NCBI GenBank assembly: GCA_946495905.1
Contig: CAMMEP010000001.1
Span: 16,912 to 80,911 of the forward strand
Source: an uncultured Clostridium sp.
GTDB taxonomy: Bacteria > Bacillota > Clostridia > TANB77 > CAG-508
DNA: 64,000 nucleotides
Direction of reading: 5' to 3'
The position numbers and the translations under genes are program-made. Positions 26,277 through 35,846 of the stretch are shown in pieces. Positions within the stretch are counted from its first letter, which is position 1. The number at the start of each line of letters is the position of its first letter. Under the pieces are notes generated by a model. The model had not been told where the DNA came from. It saw nothing but the letters and a program-made list of their open reading frames with translations, and made no database searches.

Positions 26277-27440
26277 ATGATTGATAAAAATATTTCTGAA
26301 GAGATTATACACATTGGGGCAAGTGATAAGAACTTAAAATTATTTGAAGGTCAATATGTTTTAAAAAATGGAATGAGCTATAATTCTTATATTATAAAAG
26401 ATGAAAAAATTGCCATTCTAGATACCAGTGATGCGGGAGTAACAGAGGAATGGCTAAGCAATTTAGAAGAAGTGCTAGATGGAAATAAACCAGATTATTT
26501 AATTGTCTCCCATATGGAACCAGATCATGCATATAATATAGGCTTGTTAGCCAAAAAATATCCAGAAATGAAAATTGTTGGAAATAGTTTTACTTTTAAT
26601 ATTTTAGCTAATTTTTTCCCTATGGATATAACAGAAAGAAAAGTTATGGTAAAAGAAGGAGATATTCTTGATTTAGGTAAGCATAAACTACAATTTTTTA
26701 TGGCACCTATGGTACATTGGCCAGAAGTAATGGTAACCTATGAGCAGACAGAAAAAATATTGTTTTCAGCAGATGCCTTTGGAAAATTTGGTTCATTAGA
26801 TGCAGAGGAAGAATGGCTACCAGAAGCCAGAAGATACTATATTGGAATCGTTGGAAAATACGGAATGCAAGTACAAGCCTTATTAAATAAAGCAGCAACC
26901 TTAGATATTAAAATGATATGTCCATTACATGGTCCAATCTTAAAAGAAAATCTAGGATATTATATAGATAAATATAAAACATGGAGCAGTTACGAGCCAG
27001 AGGAAGAAGGAGTATTTATTGCTTGTAGCTCTATTTATGGTAATACTTTAAAGGCAGCAGAAAATATGGCAGAAATACTAAAAAAACAAGGAGAAAAGAA
27101 CGTAATACTAACAGACCTTACAAGAAACGATTGGGCAGAAGCTGTTGCCAATGCTTTTAAATATTCTAAATTAATTATTGCAGCATCTAGTTATAATGCA
27201 GGATTATTTCCACCAATGGAGCATTTTCTAGGTCGTTTAAAAGAAAGAAATTATCAAAAAAGAACAGTAGGTATTATTGAGAACGGTTCGTGGGCACCAT
27301 CGGCAGGTAAATGTATGAAAAATATATTAAGTGATATGAAAGAAATAAAAATAGTAGAACCAATGGTTACCATAAAGTCTAGTATAAAAGAGGAAAATAT
27401 AGTAGAGATGGAAAAATTAGCAAAAGAAATATTAAAATAG
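26277..27440 (+). CDS. FprA-family A-type flavodiiron protein
   Basis: 387 residues. N-terminal metallo-beta-lactamase-like diiron domain with ligands H79-x-E81-x-D83 (SHMEPDHA), H147 (VHWPE), D166 (SADAFG) and H218 (LHGP); the C-terminal flavodoxin domain (~245-387) has the FMN P-loop SSIYGNT. These enzymes reduce O2 to water and/or NO to N2O and protect anaerobes. The Glu in HxExD is the iron-type pattern, not the zinc type of hydrolases. AGGAGG precedes the ATG. The gene stands alone; electrons would come from rubredoxin or a flavin reductase. Confidence 0.94.
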   Translation: MIDKNISEEIIHIGASDKNLKLFEGQYVLKNGMSYNSYIIKDEKIAILDTSDAGVTEEWLSNLEEVLDGNKPDYLIVSHMEPDHAYNIGLLAKKYPEMKIVGNSFTFNILANFFPMDITERKVMVKEGDILDLGKHKLQFFMAPMVHWPEVMVTYEQTEKILFSADAFGKFGSLDAEEEWLPEARRYYIGIVGKYGMQVQALLNKAATLDIKMICPLHGPILKENLGYYIDKYKTWSSYEPEEEGVFIACSSIYGNTLKAAENMAEILKKQGEKNVILTDLTRNDWAEAVANAFKYSKLIIAASSYNAGLFPPMEHFLGRLKERNYQKRTVGIIENGSWAPSAGKCMKNILSDMKEIKIVEPMVTIKSSIKEENIVEMEKLAKEILK

Positions 27441-27450
27441 GACTTAAATT

Positions 27451-27650
27451 GTCACAATTCACTGTTACCTTAATATCAAGAAGAAGTATATATTTTTTCT
27501 TTTTATTTCCGGCCCCCAACATCGTACAAACTGTAAATGCTCAATTTCATTTCGCTTAACAGTTTGTAAACTTGTCGGTCCCCACCTTAAGCACTCCAAT
27601 AAAAAGAAAAAATATATACTTCTTCTTAAAAAATAGTCTGTGAATTTTAC
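27451..27650. repeat. Palindromic element family B, copy 1
   Basis: Perfect 29-bp arms (27478-27506 and 27599-27627) surround a core that carries the family-B constants GGCCCCCAAC and CTTGTCGGTCCCCACCTTAA followed by GCACTCCA. The inner stem ACAAACTGT/ACAGTTTGT is present. The ends GTCACAATTCAC and GTGAATTTTAC are the terminal inverted repeat. Together with a further hairpin (ATTTTACCATTT ... AAATGGTAAAAT, 27645-27692) it fills most of the 336-bp gap after the flavodiiron gene. Confidence 0.78.
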
Positions 27651-27693
27651 CATTTCAAATTCCATAAAATGTAAAATTCAAAATGGTAAAATC

Positions 27694-27722
27694 TTGAAAC
27701 TTACTAAAAAATGTGGTATAAT
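27694..27722 (+). promoter_or_regulatory. Promoter of the 27777 gene
   Basis: TTGAAA (27694-27699), 17-bp spacer, TATAAT (27717-27722), about 48 bp before the ATG. Confidence 0.6.
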
Positions 27723-27776
27723 ATAATTTGTAACTCGTAGAAAAATGCATCGTCCAATTGGACAAAGGAGGACAAA

Positions 27777-28103
27777 ATGAGCAGTTATTGTAATTACTAT
27801 TTTAGAGCAGAAGGAGTTTTACGTTCAATGCATATGAGTCAGCAATTGCCTGGCTTTGAGTATTTGAAAATGGCAGCAGCTATCTCGAAAGAAACTGGTA
27901 TAACAGATACTAATCTTTTAATCGCAAGAATAGAAAAGGAGGTTATGCAGATTTCGTCTCGAGAAGTTGCTGAAAAAGAAAAAATACGAGAAGGACGCGG
28001 GATGGTTGAACAATCAATGATTGAAGCAATCAGAAGCGTAAGTTCTACGGATCGTAAAATTTCTTTATCAGATTTTATAGATTTGATAGTAACTGCTATG
28101 TAA
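27777..28103 (+). CDS. Hypothetical protein, 108 residues
   Basis: Not recognised. All-helical by eye, Met-rich, with N-terminal SSYCNYYFRAEGVLRSMHMSQQ and a middle segment PGFEYLKMAAAISKETGITDTNLLIARIE. The second half, VEQSMIEAIRSVSSTDRKISLSDFIDLI, vaguely recalls the helical C-terminal domain of Spo0A-like proteins, but I would not assign it. Codon use is less AT-biased than its neighbours (CGA, CGC and CGT all used). It has its own promoter, an AAGGAGG site and a terminator. Confidence 0.7.
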   Translation: MSSYCNYYFRAEGVLRSMHMSQQLPGFEYLKMAAAISKETGITDTNLLIARIEKEVMQISSREVAEKEKIREGRGMVEQSMIEAIRSVSSTDRKISLSDFIDLIVTAM

Positions 28104-28108
28104 AAAAT

Positions 28109-28141
28109 CTGGGAGGTAATAGTTTGACTCCTAGTTTTTTT
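28109..28141 (+). terminator. Terminator after the 27777 gene
   Basis: CTGGGAG (28109-28115) pairs with CTCCTAG (28128-28134; one G-U), followed by seven T. Confidence 0.75.
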
Positions 28142-28230
28142 AATAAATTTCAAGAAATATTTGTAAAATATTGCATATAATTAACATAATATGATATACT
28201 GTTAAGCAAAATACAATTAAGGGGTAAAAA

Positions 28231-29142
28231 ATGCAAAAAATAGATTTACATATACATACAACAATGTCAGATGGAAGTTTAGCACCGAAAGAGATAGTAG
28301 ATGAAGCTTATAAAAATGGTGTATCCGTTATTGCAATTGCAGATCATGATACAATAGATGCCTATACGGATGATTTATTTTCTTATGCAAATAGTAAAAA
28401 TATAAGGATTATTCCAGCAGTAGAAATATCTACAAAAACTGAAAAAGCAGGTATTCATGTATTAGGATATAATTTTAATTTAAAAAATCAGCCTTTTAGA
28501 GAAAAATTGAGCAAAATAAGAAATGCTAGACATGACTATCTACACAATGTTTCTAAAAAAATAAACCAATTAGGTTACTTTATAAATGTAGAACAATTGG
28601 ATAGGATAGATGCTGTTACTAAAGCTCATATTGCTTTAGATGTTGTGAATAATGAAAAAAATAAAGAAATTCTCCTACAAAATTTTGGCCACATTCCAAG
28701 CAAGGGAGAATTTATAGAAACAATAATGAATGAAAATTGTCCTGCGTATGTAAAAAAAGAAACAGTAACTCCGAAAGAAGCAGCAGAAATGATAAGAAAA
28801 GCAAATGGAAAAGTGGTTTTAGCACATCCTGTTGCATATGTTCATGAAGATAATTTTACAGATGAAGATATTTTAAATATAATTAATGAAATGAAACCAG
28901 ATGGACTAGAGGCAAATTATTTATATATAGATAGAAATAACAATATCTTTGATGAAACAGAAAAATGGAATAAATTTGCTAAAGAAAACAATTTATTTGT
29001 AACAGTTGGTTCAGATTTCCATAATAAAGATGGTATTAGACCAGAAATTGGTTTTGCAAATACAAATTTCGTTTTAGAAGATAATGTTGTAGATGAAATT
29101 ATTAAAAATTTAAAATTCAGAGGAGATTTTGCAAATGTTTAA
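28231..29142 (+). CDS. PHP-domain phosphoesterase (RNase AM / TrpH-like)
   Basis: 303 residues. PHP metal-binding motifs: DLHIHTTMSDGSL (H7, H9, D14), IADHDTIDA, PAVEIST, VLAHPVAYV and TVGSDFHNKD. This is the YciV/TrpH-like type with an inserted domain (~95-160), whose members are 3',5'-nucleotide bisphosphate phosphatases or 5'-3' exoribonucleases. It overlaps uvrB by 8 bp. AGGGG precedes the ATG. Confidence 0.87.
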   Translation: MQKIDLHIHTTMSDGSLAPKEIVDEAYKNGVSVIAIADHDTIDAYTDDLFSYANSKNIRIIPAVEISTKTEKAGIHVLGYNFNLKNQPFREKLSKIRNARHDYLHNVSKKINQLGYFINVEQLDRIDAVTKAHIALDVVNNEKNKEILLQNFGHIPSKGEFIETIMNENCPAYVKKETVTPKEAAEMIRKANGKVVLAHPVAYVHEDNFTDEDILNIINEMKPDGLEANYLYIDRNNNIFDETEKWNKFAKENNLFVTVGSDFHNKDGIRPEIGFANTNFVLEDNVVDEIIKNLKFRGDFANV

Positions 29143-31090
29143 ATTACATTCAGAATATAAGCCAACAGGTGACCAACCTAAGGCAATAGAATATTTATCA
29201 AATGGCATAAAAGAGGGCAAGAAATTCCAGACCTTACTTGGTGTTACAGGTTCTGGAAAAACTTTTACTATGGCAAATATAATTCAGCAAGTTCAGAAAC
29301 CAACATTGGTTTTAGCACATAACAAGACATTAGCAGGACAGCTATATAGTGAATTCAAAGAATTCTTCCCAGAGAACAACGTGGAATACTTTGTAAGTTA
29401 TTATGATTATTATCAACCAGAAGCATATATTGCATCATCAGATACATATATAGAAAAAGATGCTTCTATAAACGACGAAATAGACAAGCTACGCCATTCT
29501 GCAACAGCAGCATTGTTTGAAACAAGAGATGTAATTATCGTTGCATCTGTATCGTGTATTTATGGATTAGGTGACCCAATAGATTACGAACATATGATTG
29601 TTTCATTAAGACCAGGAATGCAAAAGGAAAGAAACGAGATAATGAAAAAATTGGTTACAATGCAATATAGTAGAAATGAACTAGATTTCAAAAGAGGTAC
29701 ATTTAGAGCAAAAGGTGATATATTAGAGATATATCCATCAGATGAAAGTGAAAGTGCTATAAGAGTGGAGTTTTGGGGAGATGAAATAGAAAAAATCTCA
29801 GAAATAAACCCACTTACTGGAAAAGTGATTGCAACTAGAAATCATGTTATGATAGTTCCAAATTCACACTATGTTACAACTCAAGATAAAATGGAAAGAG
29901 CAATAGGCACAATAGAAGAAGAATTACAAGAAAGAATAAAATATTTTAAAGATAATGGAAAATTAATTGAAGCACAAAGAATAGAAGAAAGAACAAACTT
30001 TGATATTGAAATGATGAAAGAAACAGGTTTTTGTCAAGGTATAGAGAACTATTCAAGACATATTAGTGGAAGAGAACCAGGCAGTAGCCCTTTTACACTT
30101 TTTGATTATTTTCCAAAGGACTTTTTATTACTTATTGATGAATCACATGCTACTATTCCACAAGTAAGGGCAATGTATAATGGAGATAGAGCAAGGAAAG
30201 AATCATTAGTTAAGTATGGCTTTAGACTTCCATCGGCTTTTGATAATAGACCACTTAAATTTAACGAATTTGAAGAAAGAATTAATCAGGTTATATTTGT
30301 TAGTGCGACACCAGCTGAATATGAAAAAGAGCATTCAAAAGAAAATGTAGTAGAACAAATTATTCGTCCAACAGGATTGCTAGATCCAAAAATTGAAGTT
30401 AAACCTGTTGAAAACCAAATAGACGATTTAATAGAACAAATACGAGAAAGAGTAGAAAAGAAGGAAAGAGTTTTAGTAACAACTCTTACGAAAAAAATGG
30501 CTGAAGATTTGACTGCATATCTTGCTGGTATAGATATAAAAGTAAGATATATGCACTCTGATATAAAAGCATTAGAAAGAATGGAAATAATTCGTTCTTT
30601 AAGACTTGGAGAGTTTGATGTACTAGTAGGAATAAATCTTTTAAGAGAAGGTTTAGATATTCCAGAAGTTTCATTGGTAGCAATATTAGATGCCGACAAA
30701 GAAGGATTTTTACGTTCCGAGCGTTCTTTAATACAAACAATTGGACGTGCTGCTAGAAATACAGATGGAAAAGTTATTATGTATGCAGATGAGTTAACAG
30801 AATCTATGGAAAAGGCAATATCAGAAACTAACAGAAGGAGAAGAATACAACAAGAGTATAACGAGGAACATGGTATCACACCAAAAACTATTCAAAAATC
30901 TGTTAGAGATTCTATTAAAGCAAGTATTATAGAAGAAGCGGAGAGTAAATATAATATTGGCAAAGACGAAAGTATACAAGATGTAATAAATAAATTAACA
31001 GATGAAATGCTTAAATATGCAGCAGCAATGGAATTTGAAAAAGCGGCAGAGTTGAGAGACAAAATAAAAGAATTAGAGAATGGGTTGTAA
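29135..31090 (+). CDS. uvrB: UvrABC system protein B
   Basis: 651 residues, typical length. Walker A GVTGSGKT (37-43), beta-hairpin region YYDYYQPEAYIASSDTYIEKD that clamps DNA, FDYFPKDFLLLIDESH (DESH box), and helicase motifs through VLVGINLLREGLDIPEVSLV and QTIGRAARN. A C-terminal UVR domain (~615-650, MEFEKAAELRDKIKELE) binds UvrC. It performs damage verification in nucleotide excision repair with UvrA (gene at 32956). Start at 29135 has GAGGAG upstream and lies inside the PHP gene's end. Confidence 0.98.
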   Translation: MFKLHSEYKPTGDQPKAIEYLSNGIKEGKKFQTLLGVTGSGKTFTMANIIQQVQKPTLVLAHNKTLAGQLYSEFKEFFPENNVEYFVSYYDYYQPEAYIASSDTYIEKDASINDEIDKLRHSATAALFETRDVIIVASVSCIYGLGDPIDYEHMIVSLRPGMQKERNEIMKKLVTMQYSRNELDFKRGTFRAKGDILEIYPSDESESAIRVEFWGDEIEKISEINPLTGKVIATRNHVMIVPNSHYVTTQDKMERAIGTIEEELQERIKYFKDNGKLIEAQRIEERTNFDIEMMKETGFCQGIENYSRHISGREPGSSPFTLFDYFPKDFLLLIDESHATIPQVRAMYNGDRARKESLVKYGFRLPSAFDNRPLKFNEFEERINQVIFVSATPAEYEKEHSKENVVEQIIRPTGLLDPKIEVKPVENQIDDLIEQIRERVEKKERVLVTTLTKKMAEDLTAYLAGIDIKVRYMHSDIKALERMEIIRSLRLGEFDVLVGINLLREGLDIPEVSLVAILDADKEGFLRSERSLIQTIGRAARNTDGKVIMYADELTESMEKAISETNRRRRIQQEYNEEHGITPKTIQKSVRDSIKASIIEEAESKYNIGKDESIQDVINKLTDEMLKYAAAMEFEKAAELRDKIKELENGL

Positions 31091-31201
31091 ATTTAAGAAT
31101 AACAATTGAAAAAATGAGCAAAATATAGTAAAATAAAAATGTAGTTTATTTAGGCAGATATTTACAGATATAATATTTTTTCTAGAAAGGTGGAATAAAA
31201 A

Positions 31202-31363
31202 ATGGGAATACTTGATATGAATGATACTTTTACAAATAAAATAAATAACAATTTTGAAGCTGCAAATGTAGACCAATATATTAATGGAGTAAAAGAACAT
31301 GAACAACCATTAGTTGTGTTTGCAAATGAAGGAAAAAATGTAATATACAGAGAACAATTATAG
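31202..31363 (+). CDS. Small hypothetical protein, 53 residues
   Basis: ATG at 31202 with GAAAGGTGG upstream, stop TAG at 31361. The sequence begins MGILDMNDTFTNKINN and ends GKNVIYREQL. Acidic and soluble, with no motif I recognise. It stands between uvrB and a strong hairpin and reads as a real, well-initiated gene. Confidence 0.6.
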   Translation: MGILDMNDTFTNKINNNFEAANVDQYINGVKEHEQPLVVFANEGKNVIYREQL

Positions 31364-31385
31364 AATTATTATTCTAAAAAAGTTT

Positions 31386-31407
31386 CCCCGTTCGAAAACG
31401 AACGGGG
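31386..31407. terminator. Shared terminator between convergent genes
   Basis: CCCCGTTCG-AAAA-CGAACGGGG, a perfect 9-bp stem. On the + strand ATTTTG follows; on the minus strand AAACTTTTTT follows, so it can serve both the small gene at 31202 and the minus-strand gene at 31421. Confidence 0.8.
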
Positions 31408-31420
31408 ATTTTGCCATTAA

Positions 31421-31684
31421 TCAATTATTTACGTTAAAATTGTTTTGCAAGGCTTTTATGGTATAGTCCAGCATTTGCTGAGCATCTTTACCTTTGGGAT
31501 ATTTCCAGTCGATATCACAAAGGAATCGCATATTTCCTTCGACGGGTGCAATTTTTTCTACCGAAAATCCGCCTTTTTCTAACTTTGAAATTTCACTGGT
31601 CCAAAGTTTGAGTGGCGCAGATGTTTCTCCAGCCTCGGCATAAATTTCTAACCGCTCTGTAATTGATAGTTTTTCCTGTGGCAT
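31421..31684 (-). CDS. Hypothetical protein, 87 residues
   Basis: Not recognised. Starts MPQEKLSITERLEIYAEAG, with SAPLKLWTSEISKLEKGGFSVEKI and CDIDWKYPKGKDAQQMLDYT: a small soluble alpha/beta protein. ATG at 31684 follows AAAGGAGG; the longer in-frame version begins without a site. Its promoter reads TTTACT-17 bp-TATAAT on the minus strand. Composition is less AT-rich than its neighbours, and residue R11 is encoded by CGG, a codon absent from ordinary use in the +-strand genes. Confidence 0.65.
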   Translation of the reverse strand: MPQEKLSITERLEIYAEAGETSAPLKLWTSEISKLEKGGFSVEKIAPVEGNMRFLCDIDWKYPKGKDAQQMLDYTIKALQNNFNVNN

Positions 31685-31778
31685 AAAAATTTCCTCCTTT
31701 AATAAAAATCGGATTACTAGGTTACTAAAAAATGTTAAACACATTCATGAGAACTATTATATCACTAATTTTACATAA

Positions 31779-31895
31779 AGTAAAGCGTATGAACTTATTA
31801 ACCATTGTAATTATGGTTGCACAACTGGAAGGAAACTCAGAATGCTTGAGGCTGAATATTCAGATGTATCTGGATGGTCTCATGATAAATGGTAG
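31779..31895 (+). pseudogene. Coding remnant with duplicated leader downstream
   Basis: In the 382-bp gap before the 32067 gene, one frame reads ELINHCNYGCTTGRKLRMLE and then EAEYSDVSGWSHDKW before TAG, with no start. It looks like the 3' end of a lost gene, but the composition is not conclusive. The + strand also carries the minus-strand promoter of the 31421 gene here. Confidence 0.3.
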
Positions 31896-31910
31896 CCAAG
31901 GATTAGTAAG

Positions 31911-32056
31911 ATTAATTCTAGTTTCTTTTTTTATACAAATTCTTGTTTTTTATAATTCAATATAGTATTATATAGTATAATAATAATGTCAAAATCAAAT
32001 AAACATTTTCAAGGATTTCTATTGAAAAGTAGAAAATAATAATTATTAAAAAGGGG
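31911..32056 (+). repeat. Direct repeat, left copy: terminator remnant plus leader
   Basis: ATTAATTCTAGTTTCTTTTT, then CTTGTTTTTTATAATTCAAT, TAGTATAATAATAATGTCAA and an AATAAACATTTTCAAGGATTTC-type hairpin. The same order recurs at 32810-32951 before uvrA, with about 70-75% identity by eye. The terminator stem is degraded in this copy. Confidence 0.6.
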
Positions 32057-32066
32057 AAATTTATTT

Positions 32067-32774
32067 ATGAAAAAATCAGTAGTATTCTTTATTGTAATTG
32101 TGTTTATTATTTTATTTGGTATCTTATTTTTTTATATTTATCAATCTAATGCCAGATATTCAAGTGAAGATATTTATAATTTAGTTCAAAAAGGTGTAGA
32201 AAATATGCAAGATATGCAAAATGTTTGTATTGAAAGAAAAAATCAATCGGCAGTTGTTAAATACTATTATAAAGGAAATAAGGTGAAAAATTTAATTGAG
32301 GAAAATACCCTTGATAGCTCATTAAGTTATAGCATTATAGATTTAGACGAAGGAAAACAGTATATGGTTTCTGATAAAGAAAAATATATAGCTGTTGGAA
32401 AGGCAACTAGTATTGATAAGGGATTACAATATCTGGTTTTCAACTCAATTAATCCTAAAGGTGATAATATAAAAGTAGAGCTTTCGTATATTAAAGATGA
32501 AAAAATTGAAGGAAAAGATTGTATTTTTGTGAAGGAAGTAACTTATTATAAAACAGATGATGGTAGTTTTCAAACTGATAGCGAATTAAGCGAAGAAATT
32601 AGCGCATACTGGATAGAAAAATCAACAGGTTTTGTTTTAGGTTATACTACTATTGAACCAACACAGACTGACGCAACTCCAAAAGTTTGGATAAAGAATA
32701 TAACATTTAACGAGGTAGTAGATAGTGATTTTGATTTACCCACCAATTATACAATATATGATAATACAAAATAA
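32067..32774 (+). CDS. Membrane-anchored extracytoplasmic protein of unknown function
   Basis: 235 residues. One N-terminal membrane helix (residues 4-25, VVFFIVIVFIILFGILFFYIY) without a lipobox Cys, then a soluble beta-rich domain. The pattern of repeated strands (VKYYYKGNKVKNLIEEN, YSIIDLDEGKQYMVSDKEK, DCIFVKEVTYYKTDD, AYWIEKSTGFVLGYTT) recalls the LolA/RseB-like sheet, which is only a structural guess. It sits between uvrB and uvrA, flanked by two copies of a leader sequence, as if inserted by a local duplication. Confidence 0.6.
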   Translation: MKKSVVFFIVIVFIILFGILFFYIYQSNARYSSEDIYNLVQKGVENMQDMQNVCIERKNQSAVVKYYYKGNKVKNLIEENTLDSSLSYSIIDLDEGKQYMVSDKEKYIAVGKATSIDKGLQYLVFNSINPKGDNIKVELSYIKDEKIEGKDCIFVKEVTYYKTDDGSFQTDSELSEEISAYWIEKSTGFVLGYTTIEPTQTDATPKVWIKNITFNEVVDSDFDLPTNYTIYDNTK

Positions 32775-32800
32775 ATTATAGACGCATATATTGCAGTTCT

Positions 32801-32830
32801 GACACTAGAATTAATTCTAGTGTCTTTTTT
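32801..32830 (+). terminator. Terminator before uvrA
   Basis: A perfect 24-nt palindrome, GACACTAGAATT and AATTCTAGTGTC, followed by seven T. Confidence 0.85.
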
Positions 32831-32951
32831 TCTAATGCAAACTCTTGTTTTTTATGGGTTAATATAGTATAATAGTAATGCTAAAAATCCAATAAATATT
32901 TCAAAAGATTTTTATTGGAAAATAAAAAGAATTATTACTAATAGGGGGACA
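32810..32951 (+). repeat. Direct repeat, right copy: uvrA leader and promoter
   Basis: Right-hand copy of the segment at 31911-32056. It contains a probable -10 (TATAAT near 32868) and a CCAATAAA/TTTATTGG hairpin just before the uvrA ribosome binding site. Confidence 0.6.
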
Positions 32952-32955
32952 GAAT

Positions 32956-35787
32956 ATGAATGATAAAATAGTAATAAAAGGAGCAAAAGAACATAATCTT
33001 AAAAATATAAATATAGAAATACCTAGAGATAAATTAGTAGTTATAACTGGATTGTCTGGTTCAGGTAAATCATCACTTGCATTTGATACACTATATGCAG
33101 AAGGGCAAAGAAGATATGTGGAAAGTTTATCTGCTTATGCGAGACAATTCTTAGGATTAATGGAAAAGCCAGATGTAGAATCTATTGATGGACTTTCTCC
33201 TGCAATATCCATTGATCAAAAAACAACTTCTAAAAATCCACGTTCAACAGTAGGAACTGTTACAGAAATTTATGATTATATTCGTCTTCTATATGCCAGA
33301 ATTGGTGTACCATATTGTCCTAAATGTGGTAAAAAAATAGAAAAACAAACCATAGACCAAATTATAGATAACATATTAGAGTTAGAGGAAGGAACAAGAA
33401 TTCAAGTACTAGCACCTGTTGTAAGAGGTAGAAAAGGCGAGTTTGTAAAACAATTAGAGGAATTCCAAAAAGAGGGATTTGTAAGGGCTAGAGTTGATGG
33501 CGAAATGATAGAATTATCTGATGACTTGCAGATTGATAGAAAAAAGAAACATAACATAGAATTAATTGTAGATAGATTAGTTATAAAAGAAGATATAAGA
33601 AGTAGATTAACTGAATCTGTTGAAACTGCTCTAAAGCATGCAAATAATATAGTTATCATAGAAGATGTTACTCACAAAAAAGAGATGTTATTTAGTCAAA
33701 ATTATGCATGTCCAGACTGTGGAATTAGTTTTGAAGAATTAACACCAAGAATGTTTTCATTTAATAATCCTTTTGGTGCATGTCCAAGTTGTACAGGTAT
33801 TGGTTATTTAATGAAAATGGATGAAGACTTAATTATACCAGATAAAAATAAAACACTATATGATGGAGTAAAGGCATTTGGTTCAAGTGTAATGAAACGT
33901 GGCGATACCATGGCTAAGATGTATTTTGAAAGTATTGCTAAACATTATGGAGTAGAGATTAAAGGAGTACCAATTAAAAAATTACCACGTGATTTCTTAG
34001 AAAAAATCTTATATGGTACTGGAGATGAAGAAATTTATTTTGAATATACTTCAGCAGCAGGAACAAGAAAGTTCACAGCTCCTTTTGAAGGAGTAATTCC
34101 AACACTTGAAAGACGTCATAATGAAACTAAATCACAAGGAATGCGTACTTTCTATGAAATGTATATGAGTGAAGCACCATGTCCTGAATGTCATGGAGCA
34201 AGGCTAAAAAAAGAAAGTTTATCTGTTAAAGTAGGAGATAAAAATATTAATGAACTTACAGATATGTCCATTAACAAGATAAAAGACTACTTAAATTCTT
34301 TAGAATTAAATGCAAAAGATAGAATGATTGCAGACCAAATTTTTAAGGAACTTAATAAAAGATTACAATTCTTAATTGATGTTGGACTAGAATATTTAAC
34401 ATTATCAAGAAGTGCAGGAACTTTATCGGGTGGAGAGGCGCAACGTATTCGTTTAGCAACACAAATAGGTTCTGGACTTACAGGTGTATTATATATATTG
34501 GATGAGCCAAGTATTGGTTTACATCAAAGAGATAATGACAAACTTCTAGCAACATTGAAGCATTTAAGAGACTTAGGAAACACAGTTTTAGTAGTAGAGC
34601 ATGATGAGGATACCATGTATGCAGCAGATCAAATTATTGATATTGGTCCTGGTGCTGGTGTACATGGAGGAAATGTAATGGCACAAGGTACAGCAGAAGA
34701 AGTAAAATTAGTACCGGATTCTGTTACAGGTCAATACTTAAGTGGTAGAAAGCAAATTTTAGTTCCGAAAAAAAGAAGAAAATCTAATGGGAAATCCATT
34801 GAAGTAAAAGGTGCAACAGAACATAATTTAAAAAACATTAATGTAAAGTTTCCTCTTGGACAATTTATTTGTGTAACAGGAGTTTCTGGTTCAGGTAAAA
34901 GTACTTTAGTAAATGAAATATTATATAAAACAATTGCAAGGGATTTAAATGGTTCTAATGAAAAACCTGGAAAATGCAAAGAAGTAAAAGGACTAGAAAA
35001 TATTGATAAAATTATTAATATTGACCAATCTCCAATTGGAAGAACACCACGCTCAAACCCAGCAACATATACAGGCGTTTTTGATATGATACGTGATTTA
35101 TTTGCTGGTACAAACGAAGCAAAAATGAGAGGCTATGATAAAGGTAGATTTAGCTTTAATGTTACAGGTGGAAGATGTGAAGCTTGTAATGGAGATGGTA
35201 TTTTAAAAATAGAAATGCATTTCTTGCCAGATATTTATGTGCCATGTGAAGTATGTAAAGGAAAAAGATATAATAAAGAAACATTAGAAGTTAAATATAA
35301 AGGAAAAACAATATCAGATGTACTTGATATGACGGTAGAAGAAGCATTAGAATTCTTTAAAAACCTACCAAGAATTAAAAACAAAATTCAAACTTTATAT
35401 GATGTAGGATTAGGATACATTAAACTAGGACAACCATCTACAACTCTTTCAGGAGGAGAGGCACAACGTATAAAACTTGCAACAGAACTTTCTAAAAAAG
35501 CGACTGGAAAGACATTGTATATCTTAGATGAGCCAACTACCGGACTTCATATAGCTGATGTACATAGACTAGTAGATATTTTACAAAGACTAGTAGACAC
35601 AGGAAATAGTATTATAGTAATTGAGCATAATCTAGACTTAATAAAAACAGCGGATTATATAATAGATTTAGGACCGGAAGGTGGAGATGGCGGCGGAGAA
35701 ATTATCGCAGTTGGTTCACCAGAACAAATTGTAAAAAATGACAGAAGTTATACCGGTAAGTTTTTGAAAAAATATTTAGAAAGATAG
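32956..35787 (+). CDS. uvrA: UvrABC system protein A
   Basis: 943 residues, typical length. Two ABC ATPase modules: Walker A GLSGSGKSS (~31-39) and GVSGSGKST (~642-650); signatures LSGGEAQRIRLAT and LSGGEAQRIKLAT; Walker B LYILDEPSIGLH and LYILDEPTTGLH. Zinc modules CPKCGKK, CPDCG...CPSC, CPEC and CEACNGDG...CEVCKG. UvrA scans DNA for lesions and loads UvrB. AGGGGG precedes the ATG. Separated from uvrB by about 1.9 kb of unrelated small genes. Confidence 0.98.
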   Translation: MNDKIVIKGAKEHNLKNINIEIPRDKLVVITGLSGSGKSSLAFDTLYAEGQRRYVESLSAYARQFLGLMEKPDVESIDGLSPAISIDQKTTSKNPRSTVGTVTEIYDYIRLLYARIGVPYCPKCGKKIEKQTIDQIIDNILELEEGTRIQVLAPVVRGRKGEFVKQLEEFQKEGFVRARVDGEMIELSDDLQIDRKKKHNIELIVDRLVIKEDIRSRLTESVETALKHANNIVIIEDVTHKKEMLFSQNYACPDCGISFEELTPRMFSFNNPFGACPSCTGIGYLMKMDEDLIIPDKNKTLYDGVKAFGSSVMKRGDTMAKMYFESIAKHYGVEIKGVPIKKLPRDFLEKILYGTGDEEIYFEYTSAAGTRKFTAPFEGVIPTLERRHNETKSQGMRTFYEMYMSEAPCPECHGARLKKESLSVKVGDKNINELTDMSINKIKDYLNSLELNAKDRMIADQIFKELNKRLQFLIDVGLEYLTLSRSAGTLSGGEAQRIRLATQIGSGLTGVLYILDEPSIGLHQRDNDKLLATLKHLRDLGNTVLVVEHDEDTMYAADQIIDIGPGAGVHGGNVMAQGTAEEVKLVPDSVTGQYLSGRKQILVPKKRRKSNGKSIEVKGATEHNLKNINVKFPLGQFICVTGVSGSGKSTLVNEILYKTIARDLNGSNEKPGKCKEVKGLENIDKIINIDQSPIGRTPRSNPATYTGVFDMIRDLFAGTNEAKMRGYDKGRFSFNVTGGRCEACNGDGILKIEMHFLPDIYVPCEVCKGKRYNKETLEVKYKGKTISDVLDMTVEEALEFFKNLPRIKNKIQTLYDVGLGYIKLGQPSTTLSGGEAQRIKLATELSKKATGKTLYILDEPTTGLHIADVHRLVDILQRLVDTGNSIIVIEHNLDLIKTADYIIDLGPEGGDGGGEIIAVGSPEQIVKNDRSYTGKFLKKYLER

Positions 35788-35806
35788 TTTAATTTGTATA
35801 TATATA

Positions 35807-35837
35807 ATAATGGTGCTCTAAAATAGGGCACCATTAT
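35807..35837. terminator. Bidirectional terminator between uvrA and the minus-strand gene
   Basis: ATAATGGTGC (35807-35816) pairs with GCACCATTAT (35828-35837). The two genes converge here. Confidence 0.7.
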
Positions 35838-35846
35838 AAGTTGTAA

